IMG/VR virus record: IMGVR_UViG_3300021963_000202
Coordinates: 1 to 48,158 of that record
From: a virus
Reading direction: 5' to 3' (one strand)
DNA: 48,158 nt
Shown: piece after piece, positions 8,409-17,978 of the stretch
Numbering within the stretch: the stretch's first letter is position 1
How the letters are laid out: every line of letters starts with the position of its first letter
The notes under the pieces: model-generated
The model's database searches: none
What the model was told of the DNA's origin: nothing
Seen by the model: only the letters and a program-made list of their open reading frames with translations
Translations under genes and position numbers: made by a program

Positions 8409-9079
8409 TTCCCTGGTCGGACCGCTTCAACTATAAAAAACTCGAAAGAGTAGACACGTTGGCGGGACGTGCATACAAAACGGAAAATTTTGGACACGTC
8501 CCCTCGGTCACCACCATCTTGGACAAGACCAAGGACAAGAAGGCCCTTGATGCGTGGGTCGCGCGTGTTGGCCAGGAGGAGGCCGATCGGATCAGGAACG
8601 AGGCTGCCTACGTGGGCACGAACATGCACACCACGCTGGAGCACATCCTTGAAAACAAGCCCATGCGATTCGGCACGGACTGGCTGGCCATGCGTGGGCA
8701 CATGATGGCGCTGAAGCTGGCCTACACCTACTTCAAGGAGATCACCACGGTCTACGGCTCGGAGATAAACCTGGCGTACGGGGACCGCTACGCTGGCACG
8801 ACTGACCTGGTGGCCGAGTACCGCGGGCACCTGGCCATTGTCGATTTCAAGCAGTCAGTCAAGCCCAAGCGCTACGAGTACATCACCGACTACTTCCACC
8901 AGCTTGCGGCCTACGCCATTGCTCACGACGAAACGCACGGCACCAACATCGACTTTGGCGCCGTGCTTGTGGCCGTGCAGGACGGCACGGTGCAGGAATT
9001 CACCACCACGGGCCGAGAGTTCAAAGAATTCAAGGTCGGGTGGATGGAGCGGGTGCAGCGGTTTGAAGCTCAAAAGTGA
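8396..9079 (+). CDS. PD-(D/E)XK exonuclease, RecB/Cas4-like
   Basis: A 227-aa nuclease with the ordered motifs of the RecB/Cas4/MGME1 fold: His in GTNMHTTLE (H78), Asp in GTTDLV (D137), the catalytic IVDFKQ (D150, K152) and the Q-motif YFHQLAAYA (Q169). Such enzymes degrade DNA ends during phage recombination or host DNA breakdown. Coupling to the SNF2-like helicase (13-bp overlap) suggests the two act together as a helicase-nuclease pair. Its 3' end overlaps the convergent gene at 9030-9521 by 50 bp with no terminator visible between. Confidence 0.9.
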   Translation: MAYLIPWSDRFNYKKLERVDTLAGRAYKTENFGHVPSVTTILDKTKDKKALDAWVARVGQEEADRIRNEAAYVGTNMHTTLEHILENKPMRFGTDWLAMRGHMMALKLAYTYFKEITTVYGSEINLAYGDRYAGTTDLVAEYRGHLAIVDFKQSVKPKRYEYITDYFHQLAAYAIAHDETHGTNIDFGAVLVAVQDGTVQEFTTTGREFKEFKVGWMERVQRFEAQK

Positions 9080-9521
9080 GGTTCTTGTGCCGTGGATAGG
9101 TAACCGTGCGCTCACCCTCAGGGCACTTGTATCGGATGGTCGCCAATAGGGTTGCGCGGCCTGGCGTGATGGGTTCGGTTTGCGACACCTTCAACTGGTA
9201 GCCAAAGGTCTCTACCTCAGGGCCAGCAGGGCCCGTGAACTTGGCCATAGAAGGTGTGGCCTCATGCACCAATCCCGCAGCATCACGCACTGCGGGGACG
9301 AAAGATTCAACAGCACAGTCATCGCGCTTTTTGATTCGTGCAGCGGTGACTACGATGGGCTGGCCTATCTTGGCATCTGCTATCCGAAAGTGCTCGGGGG
9401 CCCACTCCAGGATTTCCTTCTGAAACCAGCCGAACTTATCGCCTACCGTGTGGCCACCCACCACCAGCGCGAAGCTGGCGGTGACGAACTGAATGACAGG
9501 GGTGAACTTCGGCAGTTCCAT
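9030..9521 (-). CDS. Putative membrane-anchored protein, distal end of late operon
   Basis: A 163-aa protein. Residues 8-25 (VIQFVTASFALVVGG) are hydrophobic and could be a single membrane segment or signal anchor, followed by a polar domain ending in a proline-rich tail. Function is not recognised. The ATG at 9521 comes 1 base after the stop of the large virion gene, so an upstream in-frame start inside that gene is unlikely. Its last 50 bp lie opposite the end of the nuclease gene. As the last gene of the late operon it could be virion-associated or lysis-related. Confidence 0.6.
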   Translation of the reverse strand: MELPKFTPVIQFVTASFALVVGGHTVGDKFGWFQKEILEWAPEHFRIADAKIGQPIVVTAARIKKRDDCAVESFVPAVRDAAGLVHEATPSMAKFTGPAGPEVETFGYQLKVSQTEPITPGRATLLATIRYKCPEGERTVTYPRHKNLTFELQTAAPAPSTRP

Positions 9522-9522
9522 G

Positions 9523-12500
9523 TTAGGCGGCAGGCGGCATCCCCGGCTGCTGCGGTTGAGCGGCCATCGCGCTGATGCTGTCAAACGGGAAGAGTTGCTG
9601 GAACATGGCCCGCGAATCGGTTGCCGGCGCGCCGCCACCGCCCGCAGGGGCCGCGCTGGACTGTTTGCCAAGGTTTGGAACCCCGCGAGTGCCAGGGGCC
9701 GGTGGCAGACGTCGCAGTTGCTCGCGCGCTGGGGGTGCGGCAGGCATCGGGGGCCGCGGCTCGTCTGTCTCGATGTAGTTCAGGGCCGGCGTCACAGCGC
9801 CCTTTCCCACCGACACGCCGAGAGAGCCCAGGAAATTTATGAAGGCGTTGGCAATGTCGGTTTTCTCCCGCTCCGTGCGGCCTTTTTGCAGCAGAATGGC
9901 CATGGCCTGGGGGTCTTTGACAGCGTTCTCCAAGATGGCACGCACCGTGGCGTTGGGCAACGAGTCGAAAATCTGCCGGATAGCCCTGGAGCCCGCCGCA
10001 GCCGCGATCAGCCCCTGTCCACTGCCCCCTACGGCCGCGGAAGCGGACGTGCCGATCTTTGAACCGACCACCCTCAGACCCAGTTCAGTCACGGCGTCTG
10101 CGCCTTGAATGACATCCTCATAGGGGATGTTGTTCTTGAGGGCTGTCTCGATACGAATCATCGGTGTTAACAGCTTCTTGATGTTGGCCATCTCCTGCAA
10201 CGACATCATGCCGTTGCTGCGCATGATGTTGACCAGCGAAGGCTGGTTGCGCCCCATGGGCTCAAACAAAGCGGAGAAATAGGCGTCGGGACTGAACGTC
10301 CCTTTGAAGCCGTTTGCCTTTGTGTAGGCGTAGTCGTACAGAGTGGACTTGAGACCGTCCAGAGCGTCCGACGGAGAAACAATCACCCGGCCAGAAGCAT
10401 CCTTGGCACCCTTCTTGGCCAGGTCCACGAAACCGTTGATGCTCTTGACAGGGAAGCGGCCGTTAAGCGCCTCTGTGATCACCTTCGTAGGTTCTTGAGC
10501 CGTGAGCAGTTGTGCAAAGGCAGACTGGTTCTGCACGGCCTTGGACAGCGCGCTGTTTTCGTTGGCCACCTGCGTCAACAGGTTTGAGGCGTGGGCCGCG
10601 TCCCTGAGGTCGTTTGTAAGGCCCATCTTCTCCAGCAGGGCATAGTTCTTTTGAGCAAACTTGGTCAGCGCGTCGTAGTTCAACTGCTGGACGTAGTTGC
10701 CCGTTTTGGGGTCACGGACCACCTTGATTGCATCGGCAGCAGCCAGCCGCAACACTCTCGCGTGTGCGTCCCTGACCGAGTTCACGTTGGTGGTTGCGGC
10801 CTGTGCCAGGGGTCTGAGCTGAACGGCCTGAGGGCTGTCTTTGCCAAACTCTTTGACGATGTTTCGATACTGCGTGCGGATAAAGGAAACTGCGTCCTCA
10901 ATTTCCTGCATGCGCAGTGCCGTCTGGTCTGCGCCTCCCCCGAACGCCGTCGCCACCAAGGTCTCTGGCGGAACGCGGTCCCTGCCTGTCTTGGTCACCC
11001 CGGTTATCGTGTTCGCGTAGGTCCGGGTGAAGACATCGTTGAGCGACTTCGAAAACTGCCGGGCCTGGGCGAACATCGGGTCCTGAATCTTGTCCAGGTC
11101 CTGAAGCATGGCATCTGCCATGGAACTGTAGAAATTGGCCTCGGCAGACTTGCCCGCGCCTGCCGCGTCACGGGCCATCCCGAGGAGCGTCGAACGGTAG
11201 TTCACCAGGTCCTGGATAGGCTGGTCCTTGACCTTTGGAAGCGCGTTTCCGGGCACCTTTCCAGTGTCCAAATAGGCCTCGGTCAACTTGCCGTTGCGGA
11301 ACCGGTCCACGGCGGCTTCATCCACACCAAACGAGTCCATGATGTTTCGGACCTGGGGCGGGATGTTGTCAAACAGCGCGGGCCCCATTGAAGAGGCGCG
11401 CTCAAGGAAGGTGTCAACGGTGTTGGATGGAGTCAGCGACGGAGCTACTACCCTTGTCGAGGGGACGGACCGTGTAATCTCCCTGCCATTGATCGGGTTG
11501 ATTCCAACGACCACCGTCCGGTCAAAGGACTGCTTCGTGGCCCGGGTCATCTCTTCCAGGGTAGCCGTCCAAAGCTGAGACTCAACGTCCCGTGCTTCAC
11601 GCAGCGCCAGCTCGGTCTCAGTTTTAACGAGTTGCCCGATCTGTTTGCGGGCCTCGGGGGTGTCCTTGCTGATGCGAGCGATCGCATCGGCAGCGCGCTT
11701 GTTGGCCAAGTCCAGGCGCGTCACAAGCATGTTGTCAAAGCGCGTCTGCTGAAGTTCAGCAACTGCCCGCAATGCCGCCGGAGAACCGCTGTCCTGGAGT
11801 TTTTGAATCAACGCCTGGTATGCCAGCGACGCCTTCTTGCCCTGCTCAGTGGTCTCCCCGCCAAACTGCGCGCGATGATTGCCGAGCGAGGCCTCCAGGT
11901 TCATCAGCGCCTGGCTTCCGGTCTTCTGGCCGGCAGTGGGCGTCGGCACGGAGCTCGGCAACTGCGTGCGCAGCGCCTTGATTATGGCGTCGGGGTCCTC
12001 GCCAGCCTTTTCCAGTGCGTCAAACAGCAGGTTGGTAGCGTCACGCTCCAGCTTGGTGGTGCGATTGGAAAAGCCGCTCCTGGCAGTGGCCAGAGCCCTT
12101 TTGGTAAGGTCAACACCGCTCAACAGGAGCTTGGTGGCCCCCAAATTTGCAGCTACGCCGACCCCCAGCTCCGAAGCAAGGCGGACACCCTCTTGGCCAG
12201 GGCGGAAAGCCTCTGCCGTACCGCCTGCCACGCCCATGGCCCCCGCGCCGAGGGCCTCGGTCCCCATGAACACCTTTGGGTTGCGGCGAGCCGTCTCGCC
12301 CATGCCTGAAATGAACGTGGCAATGCGCCCAGAGGTCGGCCCTGCCACAGGCAGGAAGAATGCTGCTGGGGCGGTGGCAATGGACGAGCCAAACGTCTTT
12401 CCGCCCTCCCGGTAAGGCACGAGCCGCGGGTCGGTCTCCCCGGGGATTACGCTCTCTGCGAGCTGCCCGGCCTGGTAACCCATGAAGGCACCGCCAAGGG

Positions 12501-12858
12501 TGGTGACAAGTGGGATGGCGCCGGCAACAGGCCCAAGCGCGGGGGCTGTTTTGAGGGCCAGGGGCATGCCTGCCTTAAAGCCCGCCATGGCGCCTGCCAC
12601 GACGGGGGCGTCGCGAAGCGCGCCGGCAACGGCCCCCTTGGCGGCCGACCCGGCCATGTCTGCAAGCCCGGGCTCAGGGGTGCTACCTGTCGGAAACAGG
12701 TCGTCGACGGTCGGGCTGGTAGGCGCCGCTGGGCCGCTGCCCGCGCGAGGGTAGAACGCCGGCCTGCTCGCGGCATCAATTTCTTGCGCGGTGGGCGCCG
12801 CCTCAGGAGGCGTCCCCGAAGGAAACAGGTCGTCGACGGTCATTGGTTTTGTCGCCAT
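9523..12858 (-). CDS. Large internal virion protein (putative ejection protein)
   Basis: An 1111-aa protein. The N terminus has two repeated TVDDLFPSG/TVDDLFPTG motifs. Residues about 75-150 form a long Gly/Ala-rich hydrophobic stretch (GAVAGALRDAPVVAGAM, then GPVAGAIPLVTTLGG) that could insert into membranes. The rest is helical and Ala/Gln-rich. Size, composition and late position fit podovirus internal or ejection proteins that help DNA cross the cell envelope; this is inferred, not from specific homology. The start at 12858 follows GAGGTGATCTG and lies only 4 bases beyond the upstream stop. A more distal start at 12924 would lie inside the neighbour. Confidence 0.75.
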   Translation of the reverse strand: MATKPMTVDDLFPSGTPPEAAPTAQEIDAASRPAFYPRAGSGPAAPTSPTVDDLFPTGSTPEPGLADMAGSAAKGAVAGALRDAPVVAGAMAGFKAGMPLALKTAPALGPVAGAIPLVTTLGGAFMGYQAGQLAESVIPGETDPRLVPYREGGKTFGSSIATAPAAFFLPVAGPTSGRIATFISGMGETARRNPKVFMGTEALGAGAMGVAGGTAEAFRPGQEGVRLASELGVGVAANLGATKLLLSGVDLTKRALATARSGFSNRTTKLERDATNLLFDALEKAGEDPDAIIKALRTQLPSSVPTPTAGQKTGSQALMNLEASLGNHRAQFGGETTEQGKKASLAYQALIQKLQDSGSPAALRAVAELQQTRFDNMLVTRLDLANKRAADAIARISKDTPEARKQIGQLVKTETELALREARDVESQLWTATLEEMTRATKQSFDRTVVVGINPINGREITRSVPSTRVVAPSLTPSNTVDTFLERASSMGPALFDNIPPQVRNIMDSFGVDEAAVDRFRNGKLTEAYLDTGKVPGNALPKVKDQPIQDLVNYRSTLLGMARDAAGAGKSAEANFYSSMADAMLQDLDKIQDPMFAQARQFSKSLNDVFTRTYANTITGVTKTGRDRVPPETLVATAFGGGADQTALRMQEIEDAVSFIRTQYRNIVKEFGKDSPQAVQLRPLAQAATTNVNSVRDAHARVLRLAAADAIKVVRDPKTGNYVQQLNYDALTKFAQKNYALLEKMGLTNDLRDAAHASNLLTQVANENSALSKAVQNQSAFAQLLTAQEPTKVITEALNGRFPVKSINGFVDLAKKGAKDASGRVIVSPSDALDGLKSTLYDYAYTKANGFKGTFSPDAYFSALFEPMGRNQPSLVNIMRSNGMMSLQEMANIKKLLTPMIRIETALKNNIPYEDVIQGADAVTELGLRVVGSKIGTSASAAVGGSGQGLIAAAAGSRAIRQIFDSLPNATVRAILENAVKDPQAMAILLQKGRTEREKTDIANAFINFLGSLGVSVGKGAVTPALNYIETDEPRPPMPAAPPAREQLRRLPPAPGTRGVPNLGKQSSAAPAGGGGAPATDSRAMFQQLFPFDSISAMAAQPQQPGMPPAA

Positions 12859-12862
12859 CAGA

Positions 12863-14929
12863 TCACCTCGCAGGGGAGTTGGCATACTTCGGCTGCAGTC
12901 TCTTGAACCCGGTCTGCGGGTCAATCACAATGTACTCGCCAGGAGGCAGCTTCTTCCACGCTTCCGGGTCGGTGATCGTGCGCTGCTGAATGCCAAAAAG
13001 CTCACGGATGGAAGAGATGTCTTCCAGCTTTCTCTGCTGCTCTTTTCGAGTTTGAACACCGGTTTTTTCGTTGTTGATGATGTTGTTGGCCTTCTTTTGA
13101 AGGTCCTCCATCACATTGTCCAGGGCGATGATCGTGTTTATGTACCCGTTCCTGTTGGAGAGCACGCGAGGAGCAGTTCCAAGCTCGCTCAGAATCTGCT
13201 TGCGCTCCCCTTCAGGGAACCTCGGATTTTCTTGAAGCACGTTGACGATACGGTTGGTCATGCTTTGCAGCATCGTCGTGCTCTGCTGGAAGTCCGGAGC
13301 AATCTTGCCGGCAGCGTCCAACGGCACGTTGCGAGCAACGCCTGCCACCAGAACAGGAACAACGCCAGTACCCGTAGCCGCCAGGTCAAAGAAGGTGGAC
13401 TTGGGCGCGGCAGATGCGACCTGAAACACGTCCGCAGGGGTGTTGTCAGGACTCAGGCCTACGAGCGGGGGCGCTGTGGGGCGAGCAGGACGGCCTGCGC
13501 CGGCACCGGCAGGAACACCTGCGCCGCCTGGCACGGGGGCCGTGGAGCTTGTAGCGGGGGCGCTGCCCGGGCGGCGGGCATTCAAGGCCTCCCTCACGTA
13601 ATCAGGCAGTGAGTTCCGATAGGTGATGATTTTCGCGATGCCTGTTTCAGTATCGGTGAATGGAATCCGCTGCTCTTGCGTGTAATCCTCAACAGCCGTC
13701 AGGAAGGTCCTCTCTTGCTCAGGCAGCAACGATCCTGCCTTATACAGCGGGGCAAATTGGATGAAGGTGTTCAGAATGTCACCTTTACTGCCTCTGCCAA
13801 GCGGGCCAATATCCTTGGCCCCAGCGGCCTTGGCGTCCACACGAGCTTGTGCGCGCAGCACCTCCGCAAGCAGTGTTTGTTTGCGCTTTTGCAGCTCTGT
13901 GTTTTGCGCAACGACCTGGTCAACGTCCTTCTCTCCCTGCTGAAGAGCTAGGGTTTTGATCTGACGATCGATCTTGTTGATCTCGTCAATGCGCTTGCCA
14001 ATTGCGGTGGGAAGTGTTTTAGTCGCTCCCGCAAGACGTGACATGAAGCTGCCGCGCAGGGGCCGTCCGCTGTCGTCTGTGTTCGCTGCAAAGCCAAAGG
14101 CACGCTGGCCCAGGTCAAACAGCATCTGCGCCTCTGCCATGCCCTTGTCAGCGCCAAGAAGTTTCTGGTACTCGGGCAACCGCGTCTTCATCGCCTTTTC
14201 AAGCGAAGGAACCGGTGTCGGCTGCTGGCTGATCAACCCGGACGAGGCCGCCCGGGCAGCATCTACCAGGGATTTTGGGTACTGCAAGAGGTCAGAAGCG
14301 GGTTGGTCTGCAGCAGGGGTCACGCCGCTTTCATCGGACCCTGTTTGAAAATGTTGGACGTACCCGCCACGAGCCATGGCAATAGGAGGCATGTCTCCAG
14401 GGGGCATACCGGGCGGCGGACCGCCAGGAGCGCCACCGCCCATACCTGCCATCAGCGCTGCAATGCCGCCATCGCCAGGAGGCGGAGGAGCGCCGGCACC
14501 AGCGTCAGGGGGCATTGGAGGCATACCGGGCGGCGGACCGCCAGGGGCGCCACCAGGCGCAGCACCGGGTGCCGCGCCCATCATCGGGGGCTGTGGCCCT
14601 TGGGCCATAGGCCCTGATTGGGGCAGCGCGCCAATGCCGCCACCGCCCTGCTGTGCCAGGACCGGTTGCAGCATTGCAAGGACAGAGTCTGGCGTCTCAG
14701 TGGCGGCCTTGTAGCCCACCAGGTCGGCAAGCTCGTCGCGGCGCGCTTCAACCGAGCGCATGTCACCGCGCAGGTTGTTCATGAGGATTTCTGGAGAGTC
14801 GGGCCGACGCTCCATCATCATTTCCTCGTCGTCATCGCCCTCGTCGTCGCCTTCATCAGCCATGGAGTCCATGAACCCCTGCATGATCCCGACGTTTTCG
14901 ATGTCGTCGTCCATCATTTTGTCTTTCAT
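12863..14929 (-). CDS. Virion-associated protein with MARGGYV motif
   Basis: A 688-aa protein: an acidic Met/Asp/Glu N terminus, a conserved-looking segment VEARRDELADLVGYKAATET (about residues 60-80), a Gly/Pro-rich linker, the short motif MARGGYVQHFQTG (about residues 185-197), and a long mostly helical region to the end. I recall similar layouts in large virion proteins of aquatic phages. The ATG at 14929 has AGAGGTGGCT before it; an in-frame GTG at 14935 would fall inside that ribosome site. It is probably an internal capsid protein. Confidence 0.7.
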   Translation of the reverse strand: MKDKMMDDDIENVGIMQGFMDSMADEGDDEGDDDEEMMMERRPDSPEILMNNLRGDMRSVEARRDELADLVGYKAATETPDSVLAMLQPVLAQQGGGGIGALPQSGPMAQGPQPPMMGAAPGAAPGGAPGGPPPGMPPMPPDAGAGAPPPPGDGGIAALMAGMGGGAPGGPPPGMPPGDMPPIAMARGGYVQHFQTGSDESGVTPAADQPASDLLQYPKSLVDAARAASSGLISQQPTPVPSLEKAMKTRLPEYQKLLGADKGMAEAQMLFDLGQRAFGFAANTDDSGRPLRGSFMSRLAGATKTLPTAIGKRIDEINKIDRQIKTLALQQGEKDVDQVVAQNTELQKRKQTLLAEVLRAQARVDAKAAGAKDIGPLGRGSKGDILNTFIQFAPLYKAGSLLPEQERTFLTAVEDYTQEQRIPFTDTETGIAKIITYRNSLPDYVREALNARRPGSAPATSSTAPVPGGAGVPAGAGAGRPARPTAPPLVGLSPDNTPADVFQVASAAPKSTFFDLAATGTGVVPVLVAGVARNVPLDAAGKIAPDFQQSTTMLQSMTNRIVNVLQENPRFPEGERKQILSELGTAPRVLSNRNGYINTIIALDNVMEDLQKKANNIINNEKTGVQTRKEQQRKLEDISSIRELFGIQQRTITDPEAWKKLPPGEYIVIDPQTGFKRLQPKYANSPAR

Positions 14930-14938
14930 AGCCACCTC

Positions 14939-15970
14939 TTAAAAAAGGCCCGTACGACCGGTCGACCCGCCTGCTTTTTGCATCGGGCTATTTTGCTGCA
15001 TTCCGGGTTGTTGCGGCTGCGCCCCAGCTTGCCCAAAAGGTTGTTGCTGCATAAGTCCGGGTTGTTGCTGCATAAGTCCGGGTTGTTGCGGCTGCGTCCC
15101 AGTTGGCCCGGCAAACGCGGGCTGACTCATCTGACTTCTGATCCCTGGCTGCATGGGCCTTGCAAAGGGATTCTGTGCCTGCCCAAACTGCTGGCCCAGG
15201 GAGTTAGGCTGTTGCGGCTGCATCCCAGGCTGGGGAAATGGCATTGGGGTCAGCCCAGGCTGGGGAAATGGCATTGGGGTCAGCCCAGGCTGCTGCGGCC
15301 CCATCTGACCAGGCTGCGGAAATTGGCGCTGTTGCATCAGCATCTGTGCATACTGTTGCGCTGCCTGCTGCATCTCCATCGGGTTCCCTGCGAATTGCTG
15401 ACCAGCAGGCATGCCCCCCAAAGGCGCCATTTGTCCGGGCTGTATGCCTCCTAAAAAACCCGGTTGCGGCTGCGCCGGATTGAACAGATTGCCTTGGGGA
15501 GTGAGCCCTGGGCCAACAGTTTGCTGCATTCCAGGCTGCTGCGGCGCACCAGAAGGCGGCAGGCCAACGATCTGCTGCATCATCCGCTGCATGCCGGCCT
15601 GGTCGCCAGTCTTGCCAAGCGCGATCGCGTCGGCCAAGGTCGGATTGGCCATCTGCGGCGCTGCTGGCAGGGGTGGCAGGCCCACGATCTGGCGCATCGT
15701 ATTTTGGGCGGCCACGTTGTCCCCGGCCTTCAACTGCCCGATCGCGCCAGACAGATTGGGCTGCGCTTGTTGCATCAGTCGCTGTTGAAGACCCATTGGC
15801 TGCGCCTGTTGCACCCGCTGCTGATCAAGGCCCGCTGGCTGCGCCACCTGAGTCGGCTGGGGCAGGTTCCTGAGATACGGGTTGGGCATCGCCGGCTGCG
15901 CAACAGGCGCCGGGGGAGGCGGCGCGGGCATTGGAGCAGGAGCGGCGGTTTTGCGACCAAAAAGAGGCAT
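14939..15970 (-). CDS. Pro/Gln-rich structural protein with repeated IVGLPP modules
   Basis: A 343-aa low-complexity protein rich in Pro, Gln, Gly and Met. It holds two copies of a module of about 28 residues that ends in QIVGLPP (DNA about 15670-15750 and 15550-15640). The same module occurs once in the giant virion protein at 40787-45829. The C-terminal half contains tandem QQQPGLM and QPGLTPMPFP repeats. No enzymatic function is seen. The protein is probably disordered and virion-associated, a linker or docking partner of the internal proteins around it. Confidence 0.7.
   Translation of the reverse strand: MPLFGRKTAAPAPMPAPPPPAPVAQPAMPNPYLRNLPQPTQVAQPAGLDQQRVQQAQPMGLQQRLMQQAQPNLSGAIGQLKAGDNVAAQNTMRQIVGLPPLPAAPQMANPTLADAIALGKTGDQAGMQRMMQQIVGLPPSGAPQQPGMQQTVGPGLTPQGNLFNPAQPQPGFLGGIQPGQMAPLGGMPAGQQFAGNPMEMQQAAQQYAQMLMQQRQFPQPGQMGPQQPGLTPMPFPQPGLTPMPFPQPGMQPQQPNSLGQQFGQAQNPFARPMQPGIRSQMSQPAFAGPTGTQPQQPGLMQQQPGLMQQQPFGQAGAQPQQPGMQQNSPMQKAGGSTGRTGLF
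15041..15082 (-). repeat. Two 21-bp in-frame tandem repeats
   Basis: Two identical 21-bp units lie within the Pro/Gln-rich gene and encode a repeated QQQPGLM heptapeptide. They are in frame and probably arose by slippage. Confidence 0.85.
15224..15283 (-). repeat. Two 30-bp in-frame tandem repeats
   Basis: Two identical 30-bp units, followed by the first 9 bases of a third, encode repeated QPGLTPMPFP decapeptides. Perfect identity at the DNA level suggests recent duplication or recombination. Confidence 0.9.
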
Positions 15971-15982
15971 GATGTGTTTCCT

Positions 15983-17968
15983 TTAACCAAAGAGTCCGGC
16001 GCGCTTGGCGCCTGCGGCAGTTGCCACGGCCCCCAGGCCAACGCCCACTGCCTGCTGGAAGGGGCTTGCGCTGGGCTGGCTTGTACCGGTTGTGGCCATC
16101 TGGGAAGAAGGCGCACCCTTGTAGATGTCCGACAGGAAACCTGCCTGTTGGTACGGCGCGTAAATCTTTTGCATCTCTGTGGCGCGAGTCGCGTCGATGC
16201 CCTGCTGGTTGAAGGCCTGCTGCGCCTGGCCGACGTTGTACAGGAAGTTGACGTCGCCCTGCTGAAGCGCCTGCGCCGTCTGGCCCAAAGCACCTTGCTG
16301 CACGCCAAGTTGGCCCAACTGGCCACCAAGAGCGCCAAGGCCCTGTGCGGTGGCTTGGCCGATGCCAAACTGCTGGCCAGCCAACTGTCCAATGCCCTGG
16401 CCAAGCTGCTGGTACTGCTGCCCCTGCTGGCCGTAGATGCCCGCGGCCGTCTGCGCTGCCTGGTTGCGCGCCTGCGACTGCTGCATCAACTGGTTGGCGA
16501 TATTCTGGTTGATGGCCGCCTCCTGGCCCGCCAGAGCGCCGCCCTGAGACGCCAGGTTGCCGTATTGGCCGGCAGCTTGCAGGTACTGCGATGCCGCGCC
16601 CTGGCCCAACTGCGCCTGCTGTACGCCAAGCTGGCCAAGTCCCTGGCCAGCAGCCACCTGGTTTTGCGACAGGTTGCCGTACAGGCCCGCGGCTGCTTGA
16701 CCCAACTGCGCCTGCTGGGCAGCCTGTGAGCCCACCGTCTGGCCGATGTTGGCCAACTGGCCAGCAGCGTTGAGCCCCAGGCCGCCGGCCTGAGAAGCGA
16801 CACCCGCCAACTGCGAACCAAGCGCCCCAGCCGACTGGCCGGACTGCAACTGACGTTGCTGCTGCTGTTCAAAGGTCGCCATGGCATTGGCCTGCGCCTG
16901 GGTGTAGCCCTGGGACAGCAGGTTGGCGATGGCCGCCGACTTCTGGTCAAGCAGGTTGCGCTGCATCTCTGCGCGCTGAACGCCCTCGCGCTCGCCGCCA
17001 AATGCGCCCGCCTTGACGGCCTGCGCCGCCTGCTGCTGAGAGGCGATCTGGGCCTGGCGATCCATCTGTTTCATGGTCTCATCGATCACCTGCTGGCGAT
17101 ACGGGTCCATGAACGCCTGGGCACCAGACGGATCGTACTTCTGCGTACCCGCACCCAGTGCCCCCAGGCCCTGAGTGATGGCTTTTTGGGCCTGGGCGAA
17201 CCCAGGCTGCGCCTGCTGCTGCGCCTGCTGCAACTGGTTGGCAGCATTGAGCATGAGCCCTTGCGAGCCGCTGAAGTCCGCGGCCCCTGCTCCAAGGGCC
17301 AACTGCTGCGCTTGAGTCAGGCCGCCAATGCCTTGTGCAATGGCGGCGGTGGCCGGCTGCAGGTTGGCCTGGCTGGACTGCGCAGCCATGTTCTGGGCCG
17401 TGGCTAGTGATCCGAGGCCCGTGGCCAGGTCTTGCCGGGCCGCGCCAAACTGCCCAGTGGTGTCAGACGCCGCTGCGCGCTGCGCGGCGGTGTCCAAGTA
17501 GCCCAGGCCCTGGTTGATTTGACCAATGCCCGCGGTAATGTTGGCGGCCGCCCCACCGGCTTGCCCCATTGCTTTTTGAGCGTCGGTAAATTGCGCCCGG
17601 GTGTCGGCCCCGCGCATGATGTCGGCGGCTTCTGCTGTCGTACCATAGGCCGAGCCAAGGGCCCTGTTAGCAGCGTCCATGTAGGGCGTGTAGGCCCCGA
17701 CACCCTGGGTCTCAGCGGCTTTGATCGCGGCCAACTGAGCAGGGGAGAACCCCGCCACCTGGTAGCCGGGTAGCTGTTGTGCCAGGGTCTGTGGCGCAGC
17801 GGTGTACTGAATGTTGCCGCTGGCGTCCTTGACGATGTTGCCGCTGGCGTCGCGCTGCGGGACCTGGTTGTAAGCAAGAGCCTGGGCGTTTTCAAGCAGC
17901 TTGAGCTTGTACGCCTCAATCTGTGGGGCTTCCCGGACTATCTGTTGGGTGACTGTTTCGTCTGCCAT
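15983..17968 (-). CDS. Ala/Gln/Gly-rich internal virion protein
   Basis: A 661-aa protein dominated by Ala, Gln, Gly and Leu in amphipathic, heptad-like repeats (for example LGQLGVQQAQLGQGA and LAQQLPGYQVAGFSPAQ), strongly suggesting extended helices or coiled coil. It ends in AAGAKRAGLFG. No enzymatic motif. Composition and placement among internal virion proteins suggest a DNA-ejection or inner-core component. The ribosome site is GGGGTAGGAA before the ATG. Confidence 0.7.
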   Translation of the reverse strand: MADETVTQQIVREAPQIEAYKLKLLENAQALAYNQVPQRDASGNIVKDASGNIQYTAAPQTLAQQLPGYQVAGFSPAQLAAIKAAETQGVGAYTPYMDAANRALGSAYGTTAEAADIMRGADTRAQFTDAQKAMGQAGGAAANITAGIGQINQGLGYLDTAAQRAAASDTTGQFGAARQDLATGLGSLATAQNMAAQSSQANLQPATAAIAQGIGGLTQAQQLALGAGAADFSGSQGLMLNAANQLQQAQQQAQPGFAQAQKAITQGLGALGAGTQKYDPSGAQAFMDPYRQQVIDETMKQMDRQAQIASQQQAAQAVKAGAFGGEREGVQRAEMQRNLLDQKSAAIANLLSQGYTQAQANAMATFEQQQQRQLQSGQSAGALGSQLAGVASQAGGLGLNAAGQLANIGQTVGSQAAQQAQLGQAAAGLYGNLSQNQVAAGQGLGQLGVQQAQLGQGAASQYLQAAGQYGNLASQGGALAGQEAAINQNIANQLMQQSQARNQAAQTAAGIYGQQGQQYQQLGQGIGQLAGQQFGIGQATAQGLGALGGQLGQLGVQQGALGQTAQALQQGDVNFLYNVGQAQQAFNQQGIDATRATEMQKIYAPYQQAGFLSDIYKGAPSSQMATTGTSQPSASPFQQAVGVGLGAVATAAGAKRAGLFG

Positions 17969-17978
17969 TTCCTACCCC

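Noticed and set aside
9030-9671. Upstream start at 9671 for the membrane-anchored protein
   Set aside because: It would lie 150 bases inside the large virion gene and add a low-complexity Arg/Pro/Ser peptide. The internal ATG at 9521 fits the gene boundary.
12153-12392. Small open frames inside the large virion gene on both strands
   Set aside because: Composition is typical of shifted frames in GC-rich coding DNA, and there are no ribosome sites or conserved motifs.
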